Positions 16,866 through 25,882 of a stretch of 64,000 nt of DNA are shown here, one piece after another (the first letter of the stretch is position 1; every line of letters starts with the position of its first letter). This DNA is from Nevskiaceae bacterium (GTDB lineage: Bacteria; Pseudomonadota; Gammaproteobacteria; Steroidobacterales; Steroidobacteraceae): NCBI GenBank assembly GCA_024234075.1, contig JACKOV010000003.1, positions 62,001 through 126,000 on the forward strand, given 5' to 3'. Under the pieces are notes generated by a model. The model worked only from the letters and a program-made list of their open reading frames with translations, searched no databases and was not told the DNA's origin. The translations under genes and the position numbers were made by a program.

Positions 16866-18416
16866 ATGACTTCATTCGATTCCCTCGGGCTCGAGCCCGA
16901 GTTGCTGCGTGCTGTGACCGACAAGGGCTACACCACGCCGACCCCGATCCAGCTGCAGGCGATTCCCGCCGTGCTGTCCGGCCGCGACGTGCTGGCCGGT
17001 GCACAGACCGGCACTGGCAAGACCGCGAGCTTCGTGCTGCCGTTGCTGCAGAAGCTCGGGCATGCGCAGGGCGCGGCGCCGCGTGTTCTGGTGCTGTCGC
17101 CGACGCGCGAGCTGTCGGCGCAGATCGCCGCCAGTGCGGCCGACTACGGTGCTCACAAGAACCTCCGTACCCAGGTGATTTTCGGCGGTGTCGGCGAGCG
17201 TCCGCAGATCGACGGCCTGCGCGCCGGCTGCGACCTGCTGATCGCGACGCCGGGCCGCTTGATCGACCTGGCCGAGCGCAAGCTCTGCGACCTGTCGAAG
17301 GTGCAGTACTTCGTGCTCGACGAAGCCGACCGGATGCTTGACATGGGCTTCATCCACGCGATCAAGCAGGTGATCCGGATGCTGCCGCAGCAGCGTCAGA
17401 ACCTGATGTTCTCGGCGACCTACTCCGACGACATCCGCCGGCTCGCCGAGCGCTTCCTGCGCGATCCGGTCGCGATCGAGGTGGCGCCGCGCAACCGGAC
17501 CGCGGACCGGGTCGAGCAGCTCGCCTATCGCGTCGACAAGGACCAGAAACGGCATCTGCTGGTGCATCTGTTCGAGCACGGCTCGGGCGACGAAGGTGCA
17601 TGGCCGCAGGCGTTGGTGTTCACGCGCACCAAGCACGGCGCGAACCGGCTGGCCGAGCAGCTCTCGGGCGCCGGAGTCAGCGCGGCCGCGATCCATGGCA
17701 ACAAGAGCCAGTCGGCGCGCGTGCGTGCGCTCGAGGATTTCAAGCTCGGACGGATCCGCGCGCTGGTGGCCACCGAGGTGGCCTCGCGGGGTCTCGACAT
17801 CAAGGAGCTGCCGCAGGTCGTCAACTACGAGTTGCCGAACGTGCCCGAAGACTATGTGCACCGCATCGGCCGCACGGCGCGCGCCGGTTCGACCGGTCGC
17901 GCGGTGTCGCTGGTTGCCGCCGACGAGGCCACGCTGCTGCGCGACATCGAAAAGACCATGCGTGCCAGCGTGCCGTTTGCGCCGCTGCCGGCGTATGCGG
18001 TGGTCGAATCCAAGCCGGTGCTGCGTGCGCCGCAGCAGTCCGGGGGCGGCGCCGGCGAGCGTCGTGGCGGGCGTGATCACGGCGGCGGGCAGGGTGGTCG
18101 TCGCGGCGGCCATGACGGGCATCGTCGCCCGGGCGGTCGTGGCCATGTACCACGCGATGCCGGTCAACGTCGTGCGGCCGATCCATCGCGCCGCAGCGCC
18201 GGCGGTTCCGGTGCGGGTGCCGGTGAATCGCGCGGCTTCAGTCTCGGTACCGCGATCCGCGAAGCCCAGGGAGAGGTCGCCGGGTCGGTCAGCCGCCCGA
18301 GCGCTTCGCCGCATACCCGCGGCGGATCAGCTCAGCGACCAGCCGGTCGCGATGGTCGCCCTGGATCTCGATCGTTCCATTTCGAACCGTCCCGCCGCAG
18401 CCGCAAGTCTTCTTGA
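16866..18416 (+). CDS. rhlE: DEAD-box RNA helicase RhlE
   Basis: A 516-residue ATP-dependent RNA helicase involved in ribosome and RNA remodelling. The N-terminus, MTSFDSLGLEPELLRAV, is RhlE-like. Motifs: I AQTGTGKTASF, Ia PTRELSAQI, II DEADRMLD, III SAT, IV/V region ATEVASRGLDI, VI HRIGRTARAG. The helicase core ends near residue 385; a Gly/Arg/His-rich tail (GGAGERRGGRDHGGG) follows, as in other RhlE proteins. ATG 16866 has AAGGA upstream. The last 128 bp (coding for SRPSASPHTRGG onward) are antisense to the conserved end of the yciH gene, an unusually deep tail-to-tail overlap. Confidence 0.92.
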   Translation: MTSFDSLGLEPELLRAVTDKGYTTPTPIQLQAIPAVLSGRDVLAGAQTGTGKTASFVLPLLQKLGHAQGAAPRVLVLSPTRELSAQIAASAADYGAHKNLRTQVIFGGVGERPQIDGLRAGCDLLIATPGRLIDLAERKLCDLSKVQYFVLDEADRMLDMGFIHAIKQVIRMLPQQRQNLMFSATYSDDIRRLAERFLRDPVAIEVAPRNRTADRVEQLAYRVDKDQKRHLLVHLFEHGSGDEGAWPQALVFTRTKHGANRLAEQLSGAGVSAAAIHGNKSQSARVRALEDFKLGRIRALVATEVASRGLDIKELPQVVNYELPNVPEDYVHRIGRTARAGSTGRAVSLVAADEATLLRDIEKTMRASVPFAPLPAYAVVESKPVLRAPQQSGGGAGERRGGRDHGGGQGGRRGGHDGHRRPGGRGHVPRDAGQRRAADPSRRSAGGSGAGAGESRGFSLGTAIREAQGEVAGSVSRPSASPHTRGGSAQRPAGRDGRPGSRSFHFEPSRRSRKSS

Positions 18417-18600
18417 GTTCGGCGGCCAGCGTTTCGAGGCCGGCCGGTGGCAGCGGCAGCCCGGTGATCACCGATACGCCCTTGCCGCCGCGCCCCGCCA
18501 CCTGGCGCTCTACCCGCACCGGGGCCGTCCTGTTGGCGGCTGCCGGGGCGGCGGATCGCAGGGTGCCGGCGAGGGCACGTCGCTTGGCGTCGATGTTCAC
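18289..18600 (-). CDS. yciH: SUI1/eIF1-family translation factor YciH
   Basis: A 103-residue protein of the SUI1/eIF1 family, which monitors start-codon choice in archaea and eukaryotes; the bacterial YciH role is less clear. The hallmark stretch is GGKGVSVITGLPLPPAGLE, then LKKTCGCGGTVRNGTIEIQG and the C-terminal LVAELIRRGYAAKRSGG. Length matches YciH (about 105). The start is GTG 18600 with no strong ribosome site. The 3' 128 bp overlap the rhlE tail on the other strand. Confidence 0.88.
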   Translation of the reverse strand: MNIDAKRRALAGTLRSAAPAAANRTAPVRVERQVAGRGGKGVSVITGLPLPPAGLETLAAELKKTCGCGGTVRNGTIEIQGDHRDRLVAELIRRGYAAKRSGG

Positions 18601-18743
18601 GCCGGCACGTTAACCGAGCCGCCGGCCGCATGCGAGTCTCGCGCAGTCCGAACCTCGGACAGCGCGCGCGCCAGATCTCCGTGCCGCACGGGGGTCCGTG
18701 GCCGCTGTGCCACGGGACGCTACAATCGCCCGGAGGTAGCTGT

Positions 18744-19916
18744 ATGCGACAAAATTCCAATGTGATCGTGGTGGGTGCCGGCATCGGCGGTCTGGCGGCA
18801 GCGCTGGGGCTGTTGCGTGCCGGACAGAAGGTGCGGGTCTACGAGCAGGTCACCGAACTCGGCGAGGTCGGTGCGGGGCTCAGCATCACGCCGAACGCCG
18901 GCAAGGCGCTGGTGGAACTCGGCTTGCGGGATGCGCTCGAACGCATCGGCAGCCGACCGCCGGCGGGTACGATCCGCCACTATGCGACCGGCGAGATCCT
19001 GGTGCGTCTCGCCCAGGACCAGACCGCCGACCGCTATGGTATGCCGCTGTTCCACGTACATCGCGCCGATCTGCATGCGGCGTTGGTCGAAGCCGTGCGG
19101 GCGATGGATCCGCAATGTCTGCAGGTCGGCTGCGGCGTGATCGCAGTCGATACGCGAGCCGATGGCGTGACCCTCGAACTGCGCGACGGTTCGCGGGCCG
19201 AAGCGGACTGGCTGGTCGGCGCCGACGGCATCCACTCGGTGACCCGTGCCGCGCTGTTCGGTCCCGACCGGCCGAACTTCACCGGATATCTCGCCTATCG
19301 TGGCCTGGTGCCGGGGGAGATCGTGCCGCCGGATCTGCTCGACCCGCCGCTGTGCTTGACTGTCGGGCCGCGGCGTCTGTTGATGCGCTATCCGTTGCGG
19401 CGGGGCTCTCTGGTAAACATCGTCGCGATCGCGCAGCGTACCGCCTGGACCGAAGAGGGCTGGTCGGTCAGCGCTACCCGCGAGGAGCTGCTGGAGGAGT
19501 TCGCCGATTTCGAGCCGCATGCCCGGCGGCTGCTCGAACTCGTGCCGCCGGAGAAGCTCTTCAAGTGGGGCCTGTTCGATCGCGATCCGCTGCCGACCTG
19601 GACGCGGGGCCGGGCCACGCTGCTCGGCGATGCGGCGCATGCGATGCCGCCGTTCACCGGGCAGGGCGCGGTCATGGCGCTCGAGGATGCCGCAGTGCTG
19701 GGGCGTGCGGCGGCGGCGGGCACGACGCCCGACGACGTGCTGCAGCGCTACGAAAAGGCCCGTCATCCGCGGGTGACTGCGGCACTGGTGATGTCGCGGG
19801 CCCGTGCGCTGACCTACTTCGCTGCGGATCCGGCGCAGCAGGTGCAGGCGCTGAGTGATGGCATGGCCGAGCTGCGTACCTTGTACGACTACGACGCCGG
19901 CTCGGTCGCGGTATAG
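18744..19916 (+). CDS. FAD-dependent aromatic monooxygenase
   Basis: A 390-residue class A flavoprotein monooxygenase (salicylate 1-hydroxylase / 3-hydroxybenzoate 6-hydroxylase type). The FAD Rossmann motif is VGAGIGGLAAALGLL (about 10-24), the DG motif is WLVGADGIHS and the GD motif is LLGDAAHAMPPFTGQGA. It would use NAD(P)H and O2 to hydroxylate an aromatic acid. ATG 18744 has CGGAGG upstream. It stands alone with no ring-cleavage genes beside it, so the substrate stays open. Confidence 0.85.
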   Translation: MRQNSNVIVVGAGIGGLAAALGLLRAGQKVRVYEQVTELGEVGAGLSITPNAGKALVELGLRDALERIGSRPPAGTIRHYATGEILVRLAQDQTADRYGMPLFHVHRADLHAALVEAVRAMDPQCLQVGCGVIAVDTRADGVTLELRDGSRAEADWLVGADGIHSVTRAALFGPDRPNFTGYLAYRGLVPGEIVPPDLLDPPLCLTVGPRRLLMRYPLRRGSLVNIVAIAQRTAWTEEGWSVSATREELLEEFADFEPHARRLLELVPPEKLFKWGLFDRDPLPTWTRGRATLLGDAAHAMPPFTGQGAVMALEDAAVLGRAAAAGTTPDDVLQRYEKARHPRVTAALVMSRARALTYFAADPAQQVQALSDGMAELRTLYDYDAGSVAV

Positions 19917-19985
19917 CGCAGGCGTGCTGGCTGCGCGCCGGCCAGTCAGGACTGGCCGGCGCATGTGCTGCCCGGATTCGTTTCG

Positions 19986-20678
19986 TCAGCCGAGCGGACC
20001 CTGGCCGGGCTTCAGCACGCCGATCAGTGCGGAGATCGCCACGCCGGCCCAGATCAGCAACACATAGGGCCTGCTGGCCGCCATACCCTCCTGCATCTGC
20101 CGGTCGCTCTCGAGCGTCGGCCCGGTGGTGGCCAGGGTCTTGAAGCCTTCCATGAAGGGCGGGATCTTTACGCGGATCATGAAGCCGCAGAAGATCAGGA
20201 AGGCGAAGATCAACAGCTTCGCCGCCAGCCAGGGATAGGGGCGCAGCGGGCCGGTCGTCCAGTGGTAGGCCACCGAGGCGAGCAGCGCGAAGATCATGAA
20301 CACGCGGAACCAGCGATCGATCGCGGCGAGCTGCTTGCCGAACGCGGTGCCTTCCTTGACGTGGATGGTGTGCACGACCCAGACCCAGATGGGCCCGAGT
20401 GCGACGATCGCGATGGTCTGCCACAGCGGGTGCTCGTAGCCGACGAACTCGGCCAGCACGCCGCCGACCGTCAGCATCAGCGCGAGGCAGTAGCGCGGCA
20501 GCATGTCGAGATTGACGAAGATCTTGAATGCCGTGAGGCGCTGTTCGCGGGACAGCTTCGGGTTGGTGACGAAACCGCTCGAGTAGAACACGCCGGCATC
20601 GCCGCCGAGCCAGTACACGAACAGCAGGATGTGCAGATAGCGCACCAGGCCGTGCGCGAGGCTGAGTTCTTCGACCAC
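19986..20678 (-). CDS. Multi-pass membrane protein, CopD/DUF2269-like
   Basis: A 230-residue inner-membrane protein with about six hydrophobic segments. The first helix contains YLHILLFVYWLGGDAGVFY, where a His and a following Gly-Gly-Asp resemble the CopD / HemJ / DUF2269 group of haem- or metal-linked four-to-six-helix proteins. Other intramembrane histidines occur in VVHTIH and AYHWTT. The start is GTG 20678, with a G-run (GGGGGG) as possible ribosome site. Function unknown; the family label is tentative. It is convergent with the monooxygenase. Confidence 0.6.
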   Translation of the reverse strand: MVEELSLAHGLVRYLHILLFVYWLGGDAGVFYSSGFVTNPKLSREQRLTAFKIFVNLDMLPRYCLALMLTVGGVLAEFVGYEHPLWQTIAIVALGPIWVWVVHTIHVKEGTAFGKQLAAIDRWFRVFMIFALLASVAYHWTTGPLRPYPWLAAKLLIFAFLIFCGFMIRVKIPPFMEGFKTLATTGPTLESDRQMQEGMAASRPYVLLIWAGVAISALIGVLKPGQGPLG

Positions 20679-20820
20679 GAGACCCCCCGAGGGACGACGC
20701 TATGTCGTTCTTGTCGGCGGAGCCTAGCAAATTGGCGTGCAGGGGCGCTGCAGCGGCCCGGTGCCACCGCAGACCGGACGGCGGCCGGCGATGGCGATGG
20801 CGAGGACGTTGCGGCCGCCG

Positions 20821-22686
20821 TCAGAGGCTGGCGCGCTGGCCGATCCTGAACGGCCGGTCGAGCGCGGCGAGTTCGCGGGGATCGCGGTCGTAGGGATCCG
20901 GCTTGAACACGATGCTGCCGTCGTCGTCGCGATCGACCGTCCAGTAGAGGATCAGTACCGGCACCGGCTTCGGCAGACGGATGGTGCGCGTGGTGCCGGT
21001 GGCGACCGCGGCGTCGAGGGCGCTGCGGTTCCATTGAACCGGATCGTCGAGCAGCCGTTCGACCAGGTCGAGCGGCTTTTCGGTGCGGATGCAGCCGGAG
21101 CTGAAAGCGCGCTGGTCCCGGTCGAACAGCGATTTGCTCGGCGTGTCGTGCAGATACACCAGATGGGAGTTCGGGAACATGATCTTGACCCGGCCGAGCG
21201 AATTGTCGTCGCCGGGGCGCTGGCGGATCATGTAGGGGAAGTTGCGGCCGGTGTAGCGGGAAAAGTCGATCGACTCCGCCGGAACCGGCCGGCCGCTGCG
21301 GTCGATGACTTCGAGATTGTGTTTCGCGAGATAGCTGCGATTGCGGCGTATCGCCGGCAGGGTGTCCTGCGCGAGGATGGTCGGTGGTACGGTCCAGGTC
21401 GGGTTCAGCACCACATGATCGATCGCCGACTTGAAAATCGGCGTTTGCCGGTAGGGTCGGCCGACGACGGCGCGAGTCTCCCAGACGGTCTTTTGGTCGC
21501 GGATGAAACGTACCCCGAAGCCGGCGATGTCGACGATCACCAGATCGCCGTCCTTGCGCACCTCGTGCAGCACCCAGCGGCCGCGTTCGAGATTCAGCCG
21601 CAGCTGGTCGATCCGCGCTTGCACCGACACGTTCAGCTCGCGCAAGGTGGCCGGGCCGACCGCGCCGTCGATGCCGAGGCGATGGCGTTTCTGGAAATGC
21701 CGGACGGCGGCTTCGACCGTGGCATCGAACAGCAGGGGGTCCGGCGGGTTGGCCGCCTCGGGCGGCAGGGTCGCCGCGGTCGGTGATATGGCGCCGGGGT
21801 TCGGTGCCGTGGCTGCGGCGCCGGCGGCGACGAAGTCGCCGGTGATCCGCAACCGCTCGCGCAGCACGGCCACGCGCGCATCGGTCATGCCGGGCTTCAA
21901 GGTCGGTCCCGCGGGCAGTTGCGGCCAGCCGCCGAGTGCGGCGATGCCGCGGTAGGCGGCCAGCGCCTGGCGCCCCGCGGCATACATCCAGTGATCGGGC
22001 CGTACCTGATCGAGGCTGGCGCGGACCCGGTTCTGGACGATCGCGTCGTGCACGAAGTGCACGGCGTCGGCTGCGCGGATCTGCCGCTGCTCGAAATTCC
22101 AGGCCGGATCGAGCGACAGGGGGTCGACCTTGCCGAAATAGAGGTGATAGAGAATCAGCGCGTAGGCATCGCTGGCCAGCAAGTCGAGTGTCGCGCGTTC
22201 CAGCGGTGCCAGCGTGGCGGTGCGGCCAAGCAGTTGCTGCAGCGGCGCCAGGTGATAGTCGGACGGGCGCAGGCCGTCGTCCTCGATGTCCCGCAGCAGC
22301 TCGACCAGCGAGCGCAGGCGCAGCGCATCCCAGAGCGGTTGAAAGCCGTTCATCTGGTACAGCTGCGGCAGCGTCTGGGTGGCGCGCAGGGGTTCGCCGC
22401 CGGCCTCGATGCCGCCACTGCCGCCGCCTTCGGCGGCGGCGCGGATGGCGTCGACGCGCTCGCGCAGCGCCTCGACGACCGGGTTCGGCGCCGTTGCGAC
22501 CGTGGTGGGTGCCGTGGCGGTCGCGACCGCTGCAGCGGCCAGGGCCACGCTGGTCCGGGCAGACGTCGGCGCCGCCATGACGGCGACGGTGCTCAGCAGC
22601 GAGGCGGCGGCCGTGGCGGCGAAGAGGAGTTTTGAAGGGCGGTGGGCGAGCGTCGAGGGCGCTCGCCTGCAGCTGCGGTCGCGCAT
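20821..22686 (-). CDS. YcbB/LdtD-type L,D-transpeptidase
   Basis: A 621-residue periplasmic cell-wall enzyme that makes 3-3 peptidoglycan cross-links. A signal segment at about 18-40 (LLFAATAAASLLSTVAVMAA) is followed by an Ala/Thr-rich linker. The scaffold domain (about 100-280) contains LYQMNGFQPLWDA. A peptidoglycan-binding domain has FDATVEAAVRHFQKRHRLG followed by VGPATLRELN. The YkuD catalytic domain ends with LHDTPSKSLF and AFSSGCIRTEKP, whose Cys is the nucleophile. This domain order is that of YcbB. It is monocistronic or pairs loosely with the upstream methyltransferase gene, 54 bp away on the same strand. Confidence 0.9.
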   Translation of the reverse strand: MRDRSCRRAPSTLAHRPSKLLFAATAAASLLSTVAVMAAPTSARTSVALAAAAVATATAPTTVATAPNPVVEALRERVDAIRAAAEGGGSGGIEAGGEPLRATQTLPQLYQMNGFQPLWDALRLRSLVELLRDIEDDGLRPSDYHLAPLQQLLGRTATLAPLERATLDLLASDAYALILYHLYFGKVDPLSLDPAWNFEQRQIRAADAVHFVHDAIVQNRVRASLDQVRPDHWMYAAGRQALAAYRGIAALGGWPQLPAGPTLKPGMTDARVAVLRERLRITGDFVAAGAAATAPNPGAISPTAATLPPEAANPPDPLLFDATVEAAVRHFQKRHRLGIDGAVGPATLRELNVSVQARIDQLRLNLERGRWVLHEVRKDGDLVIVDIAGFGVRFIRDQKTVWETRAVVGRPYRQTPIFKSAIDHVVLNPTWTVPPTILAQDTLPAIRRNRSYLAKHNLEVIDRSGRPVPAESIDFSRYTGRNFPYMIRQRPGDDNSLGRVKIMFPNSHLVYLHDTPSKSLFDRDQRAFSSGCIRTEKPLDLVERLLDDPVQWNRSALDAAVATGTTRTIRLPKPVPVLILYWTVDRDDDGSIVFKPDPYDRDPRELAALDRPFRIGQRASL

Positions 22687-22740
22687 GGTTCGGAACGGTC
22701 CTCGCGATAGCCCAAGCCGCGGCGCGGCCGCGCCACTGGA

Positions 22741-23541
22741 TCAGTCGACGATGCGCTCGCGGCGGGCCGATGCCGTCAGGATGCCGGCATAACCGTATTG
22801 TGCATTGTCCGGGCAGGGGATGATCTGCACGTCGATGCTGCGGCCTGCGAAACCCAGTTCCTCGAGCACGTCGCGGACGTCGTCGACCGCCAGGTTCGAA
22901 CCCGGGAACATCCGGTTGCCGACCTTGTAGGCGCGGCATTTGTGCAGGAAGTGCAGGATCGTGGTGCCGCCCGGCGCGACCATCGAAAGCACGTTGCGCA
23001 TGCAGCGCCGCCAAACGCGCTTGTCGCTGGCGATCGCGTCGAGGCAGAAACCCGAGATCAGCAGATCGTAGAACGCCAGTCGCTCGCGGCCGAGCGGGTG
23101 CCGCCAGCGGGCATCGCTGACGTAGAGCCCGCGCACCACCTTGCGGGTCGTGGCCTCGCGCTGCCGCATGCGGGCGGTGTCGATGCGCCGCTGCTTCTCG
23201 GTCGCGAGGATGAAGCGGGTGAAGCGGGTCCAGTCGGCGTTGTCCGCATCCGCGGCCAGCCAGTCGCGTACCGCCTGCAGGTTGTCGGCCAGCCAGTCGG
23301 CCATGTCGAGACGGAAGGCATAGGGTGCGGCGGCGATCGCGCGGTGCAGCGTCGGGCCGCAGCCGTATTCCAGCGCGCGGCCGAAACGTTGCGGTGCTGC
23401 GCGCATCACTTCGAGTTGATAGGCCAGTACGGCCTGTTCATCGGGCAGGACGACCTCGCTGTAATAGGTCTGGTAGTAGTCGCGCGCCTGCCACTCGGAG
23501 TAATCCGCTACCAACGACACCCCCGTGCCTGAATCAACCAT
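22741..23541 (-). CDS. SAM-dependent methyltransferase, NNMT/PNMT/TEMT-like
   Basis: A 266-residue class I methyltransferase. The SAM-binding motif I is ALEYGCGPTLH (about 57). The N-terminal YSEWQARDYYQTYYSEVV resembles the Tyr-rich start of the NNMT/PNMT/TEMT small-molecule N-methyltransferases. The motif APGGTTILHFLH (about 190) matches their later strand. It probably methylates an amine or similar small molecule; no pathway partner is nearby. ATG 23541 follows GGGGATTCCG, a fair ribosome site. Confidence 0.75.
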   Translation of the reverse strand: MVDSGTGVSLVADYSEWQARDYYQTYYSEVVLPDEQAVLAYQLEVMRAAPQRFGRALEYGCGPTLHRAIAAAPYAFRLDMADWLADNLQAVRDWLAADADNADWTRFTRFILATEKQRRIDTARMRQREATTRKVVRGLYVSDARWRHPLGRERLAFYDLLISGFCLDAIASDKRVWRRCMRNVLSMVAPGGTTILHFLHKCRAYKVGNRMFPGSNLAVDDVRDVLEELGFAGRSIDVQIIPCPDNAQYGYAGILTASARRERIVD

Positions 23542-23808
23542 CGGAATCCCCGTTTTGTTATTGTTTCCACAAATCTGTTGCGGTTCATCCTGACCGCTTT
23601 ATGTCATCCTACGCTCTGCTTCGTGGGCTTCGCATCTGTACGTAAGTCCAGTGGACTAAGCTCTGATTCTCCTGAAATTTGTGGTGCCGCGGCAGCGGGG
23701 TTGCGGAACATCGCAACGGACTCCGAACGGCGGCCGGCGAGCCCGTTGCGATACAATTTTTTTGGCGAACGATCACGCCGCGACACTACTGAAGGATTGG
23801 CCAGACGC
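23542..23808. promoter_or_regulatory. Divergent regulatory region with repeated GTTGCG half-sites
   Basis: The 267 bp between the methyltransferase and the response regulator hold three direct GTTGCG hexamers (23577-23582, 23700-23705, 23745-23750) and one inverted copy CGCAAC (23712-23717), so 23700-23717 is a 6-6-6 inverted repeat. A separate 13-bp palindrome, AGTCCA-G-TGGACT, lies at 23645-23657. TACAAT at 23752 could be a -10 box. They may be binding sites for the response regulator itself or another factor. Confidence 0.4.
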
Positions 23809-24531
23809 ATGAGCATGCCGTCCGCAGCGGGAGCTCCACGAGAGCTCAAAGGCACGCGTCGCCGCGTGCTGCTCGTCGACGATCACCCGATCGTCCGTCA
23901 CGGGCTCAAGCGCATGATGGATGCCGAGCCCGACATCGAAGTCTGCGGCGAGGCGGCCAGCGAAGCGCAGGCGCGCCAGGCGATTCGCGAGCTGCAGCCC
24001 GACATCGTGATCGTCGATCTGGCGTTGCAGGAGGGCGATGGCCTCGAGCTGGTGCGCAGCGTGCATGCACATCATCCCGATCTGCCGATGCTGGTGCTGT
24101 CGATGTACGACGAGACGATCTATGCCGAGAGGCTGCTCGCCGAAGGCGCGTCGGGCTACATCATGAAACAGGCCGCCGCCGATCAGTTGCTGAACGCGCT
24201 GCGCGCGGTGCTGCGCGGCGAGCGCTATGTCAGCGAGCAGTTGGCCCAGTCGCTGCGCGTACGCGATCGGGGCGAGGGCAGTGATCCGGTGGGTCGTTTG
24301 TCGAATCGCGAATTGCAGGTCCTGAATCTCGTCGGCCGCGGCGTCAGCTCGCGCGACATCGCGGCCGAACTCGGGCTGTCGGTCAAGACGATCGAATCGC
24401 ATCGCCAGTCGATCAAGCGCAAGCTGAATCTCGCCACCAACTCGCAGTTGCTGCAGTACGCGATGAACTGGTTCAACGGGCGTGGCGGTGTTTCGGTGCC
24501 GGCGCCGCGCATGGCTTCCACGACCGACTGA
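23809..24531 (+). CDS. NarL/LuxR-type response regulator
   Basis: A 240-residue two-component regulator. The receiver domain (about 18-135) has the acidic pair in LLVDDHPIVRHGL, the phosphorylation Asp in IVIVDLALQEGDGLEL and the conserved Lys in IMKQAA. The C-terminal LuxR helix-turn-helix (about 165-228) is LSNRELQVLNLVGRGVSS, then IAAELGLSVKTIESHRQSIK. No sensor kinase is encoded nearby, so it is an orphan here. ATG 23809 lies after GAAGGA; the frame is open upstream but without homology. Confidence 0.9.
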   Translation: MSMPSAAGAPRELKGTRRRVLLVDDHPIVRHGLKRMMDAEPDIEVCGEAASEAQARQAIRELQPDIVIVDLALQEGDGLELVRSVHAHHPDLPMLVLSMYDETIYAERLLAEGASGYIMKQAAADQLLNALRAVLRGERYVSEQLAQSLRVRDRGEGSDPVGRLSNRELQVLNLVGRGVSSRDIAAELGLSVKTIESHRQSIKRKLNLATNSQLLQYAMNWFNGRGGVSVPAPRMASTTD

Positions 24532-24562
24532 ACCGGCTCCCGCCGCCCGCTACAATCGTCGC

Positions 24563-25882
24563 GTGCGACCTTTCAGATGGATCCTGATTGTCGCGGCCGG
24601 CCTGGTCGCGCTGCTGCTGGTCGGTGTGCTCGCGATCACGCGCTGGGTCGATCCCGATGTCTTCCGGCCGCGGATCGTCGCGGCGCTGTCCGAGGCGACC
24701 GGCCGGCCGGTTGAACTGCAGCCCGGTCTCGAACTCGGCTGGTACCCCTGGCTGGCACTGCGCGCCGGTGCCGGCGAGATCGGCAACCCGCCCGGGATCG
24801 ACGGCGAGCCGTTGCTGCGCTGGCGCGAGCTGCGGGTCGGGGCGCGCCTGCTGCCGCTGCTGCTGCGGGGTGAATTGCAGCTCGATCGCCTGCGGCTGGT
24901 CGGCGCGCGGCTTGCGCTGCAGCGCACGGCCGAGGGTCGCGACAACTGGTCCGATCTGGCCGACGGTGCGAGCGGCGAGGCGGCGCTGTCGCTGCAGCTG
25001 GCCGGCGTCGAACTCGAAGACGCCGAACTCCGTTTCACCGATGCCGGCGACGGCACACGGCTGACGGTCGATGCCTTGCGGCTCGAGATCGGACCGTGGC
25101 AGTCGGGCCAGCCCGAGCCGGTGAACATCGAAGCCGGGTTCGGCTTGAGCCTGGGCTCGGCCGCCCGGCTCGACGATGTGCAGCTCACGACGCGTCTGAC
25201 GCTGCCGCCGGGCGATGCGCTGCAACTGACGCTCGGCTCGACGACCCTGGCCGCCCGGGTCCGGGCCGTGGGCCTGGCAGCCGAGGGTGTGCCGTTCACG
25301 CTGACGCTGCCGGCCGCGACACTCGATCTGGACGCCATCGCCGGGCGTGCTGGGCAGCTCGACCTGCAGGTCGGCGAGGCACGTCTCGCACTCCAGGGAT
25401 TGCGCTACGACCAGCCCGAAGGGTCGCCGCCGGCGGTGGAATTCGGCTTCGCGCTGGCGCCGACTTCGCTGCGCCGGCTGCTCGCCACGCTCGGCATCGA
25501 GCCGCCGGCGACGACCGACCCGCGTGTACTCGAGTCGTTCGCGGGCGAGGGGCGGTTGGCGCTGCACGACGGTGTGCTGCAGATCGAACCGTTCTCGCTG
25601 CAGCTCGACGACACCCGGCTCGGCGGCACGATCCGGCATGGCGGTGAGTCGTCGCTGACCGAATTCACGCTGGCCGGCGACGCGATAGATGCCGACCGCT
25701 ATCTGCCGCCGGACAGCGCGCCGGGCGAGCCTTTCCGCTTCCCGGGCGAGGCCCTCGCGGCGCTGCGTGCCCGCGGTACGTTGACGTTCGAGCGCGCGCG
25801 CCTCGACGCGCTGCAGATCGAAGGCCTGGTACTGCGGCTGCGGCTCGATGCGCAGGGTTTGCGGGGCGATACGGCGCCGTGA
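24563..25882 (+). CDS. AsmA-family protein
   Basis: A 439-residue inner-membrane-anchored protein. One transmembrane helix (FRWILIVAAGLVALLLVGVLAI) is followed by the AsmA N-terminal block: RIVAALSEATGRPVELQPGL, then WYPWLALRAGAGEIGNPPG. AsmA-like proteins are long beta-rich bridges linked to phospholipid transport and outer-membrane assembly. At 439 residues it is shorter than E. coli AsmA (617) but keeps the family's C-terminal features, including LDALQIEGLVLRLRLDAQG. GTG 24563 is chosen because it is the first start after the response regulator stop. The stop overlaps the mutY start by 4 bp (GTGA). Confidence 0.85.
   Translation: MRPFRWILIVAAGLVALLLVGVLAITRWVDPDVFRPRIVAALSEATGRPVELQPGLELGWYPWLALRAGAGEIGNPPGIDGEPLLRWRELRVGARLLPLLLRGELQLDRLRLVGARLALQRTAEGRDNWSDLADGASGEAALSLQLAGVELEDAELRFTDAGDGTRLTVDALRLEIGPWQSGQPEPVNIEAGFGLSLGSAARLDDVQLTTRLTLPPGDALQLTLGSTTLAARVRAVGLAAEGVPFTLTLPAATLDLDAIAGRAGQLDLQVGEARLALQGLRYDQPEGSPPAVEFGFALAPTSLRRLLATLGIEPPATTDPRVLESFAGEGRLALHDGVLQIEPFSLQLDDTRLGGTIRHGGESSLTEFTLAGDAIDADRYLPPDSAPGEPFRFPGEALAALRARGTLTFERARLDALQIEGLVLRLRLDAQGLRGDTAP

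Noticed and set aside
20477..23014. 845-codon minus-strand open frame
   Set aside because: It covers parts of three real genes in another frame and is Arg/Pro-rich without any domain.
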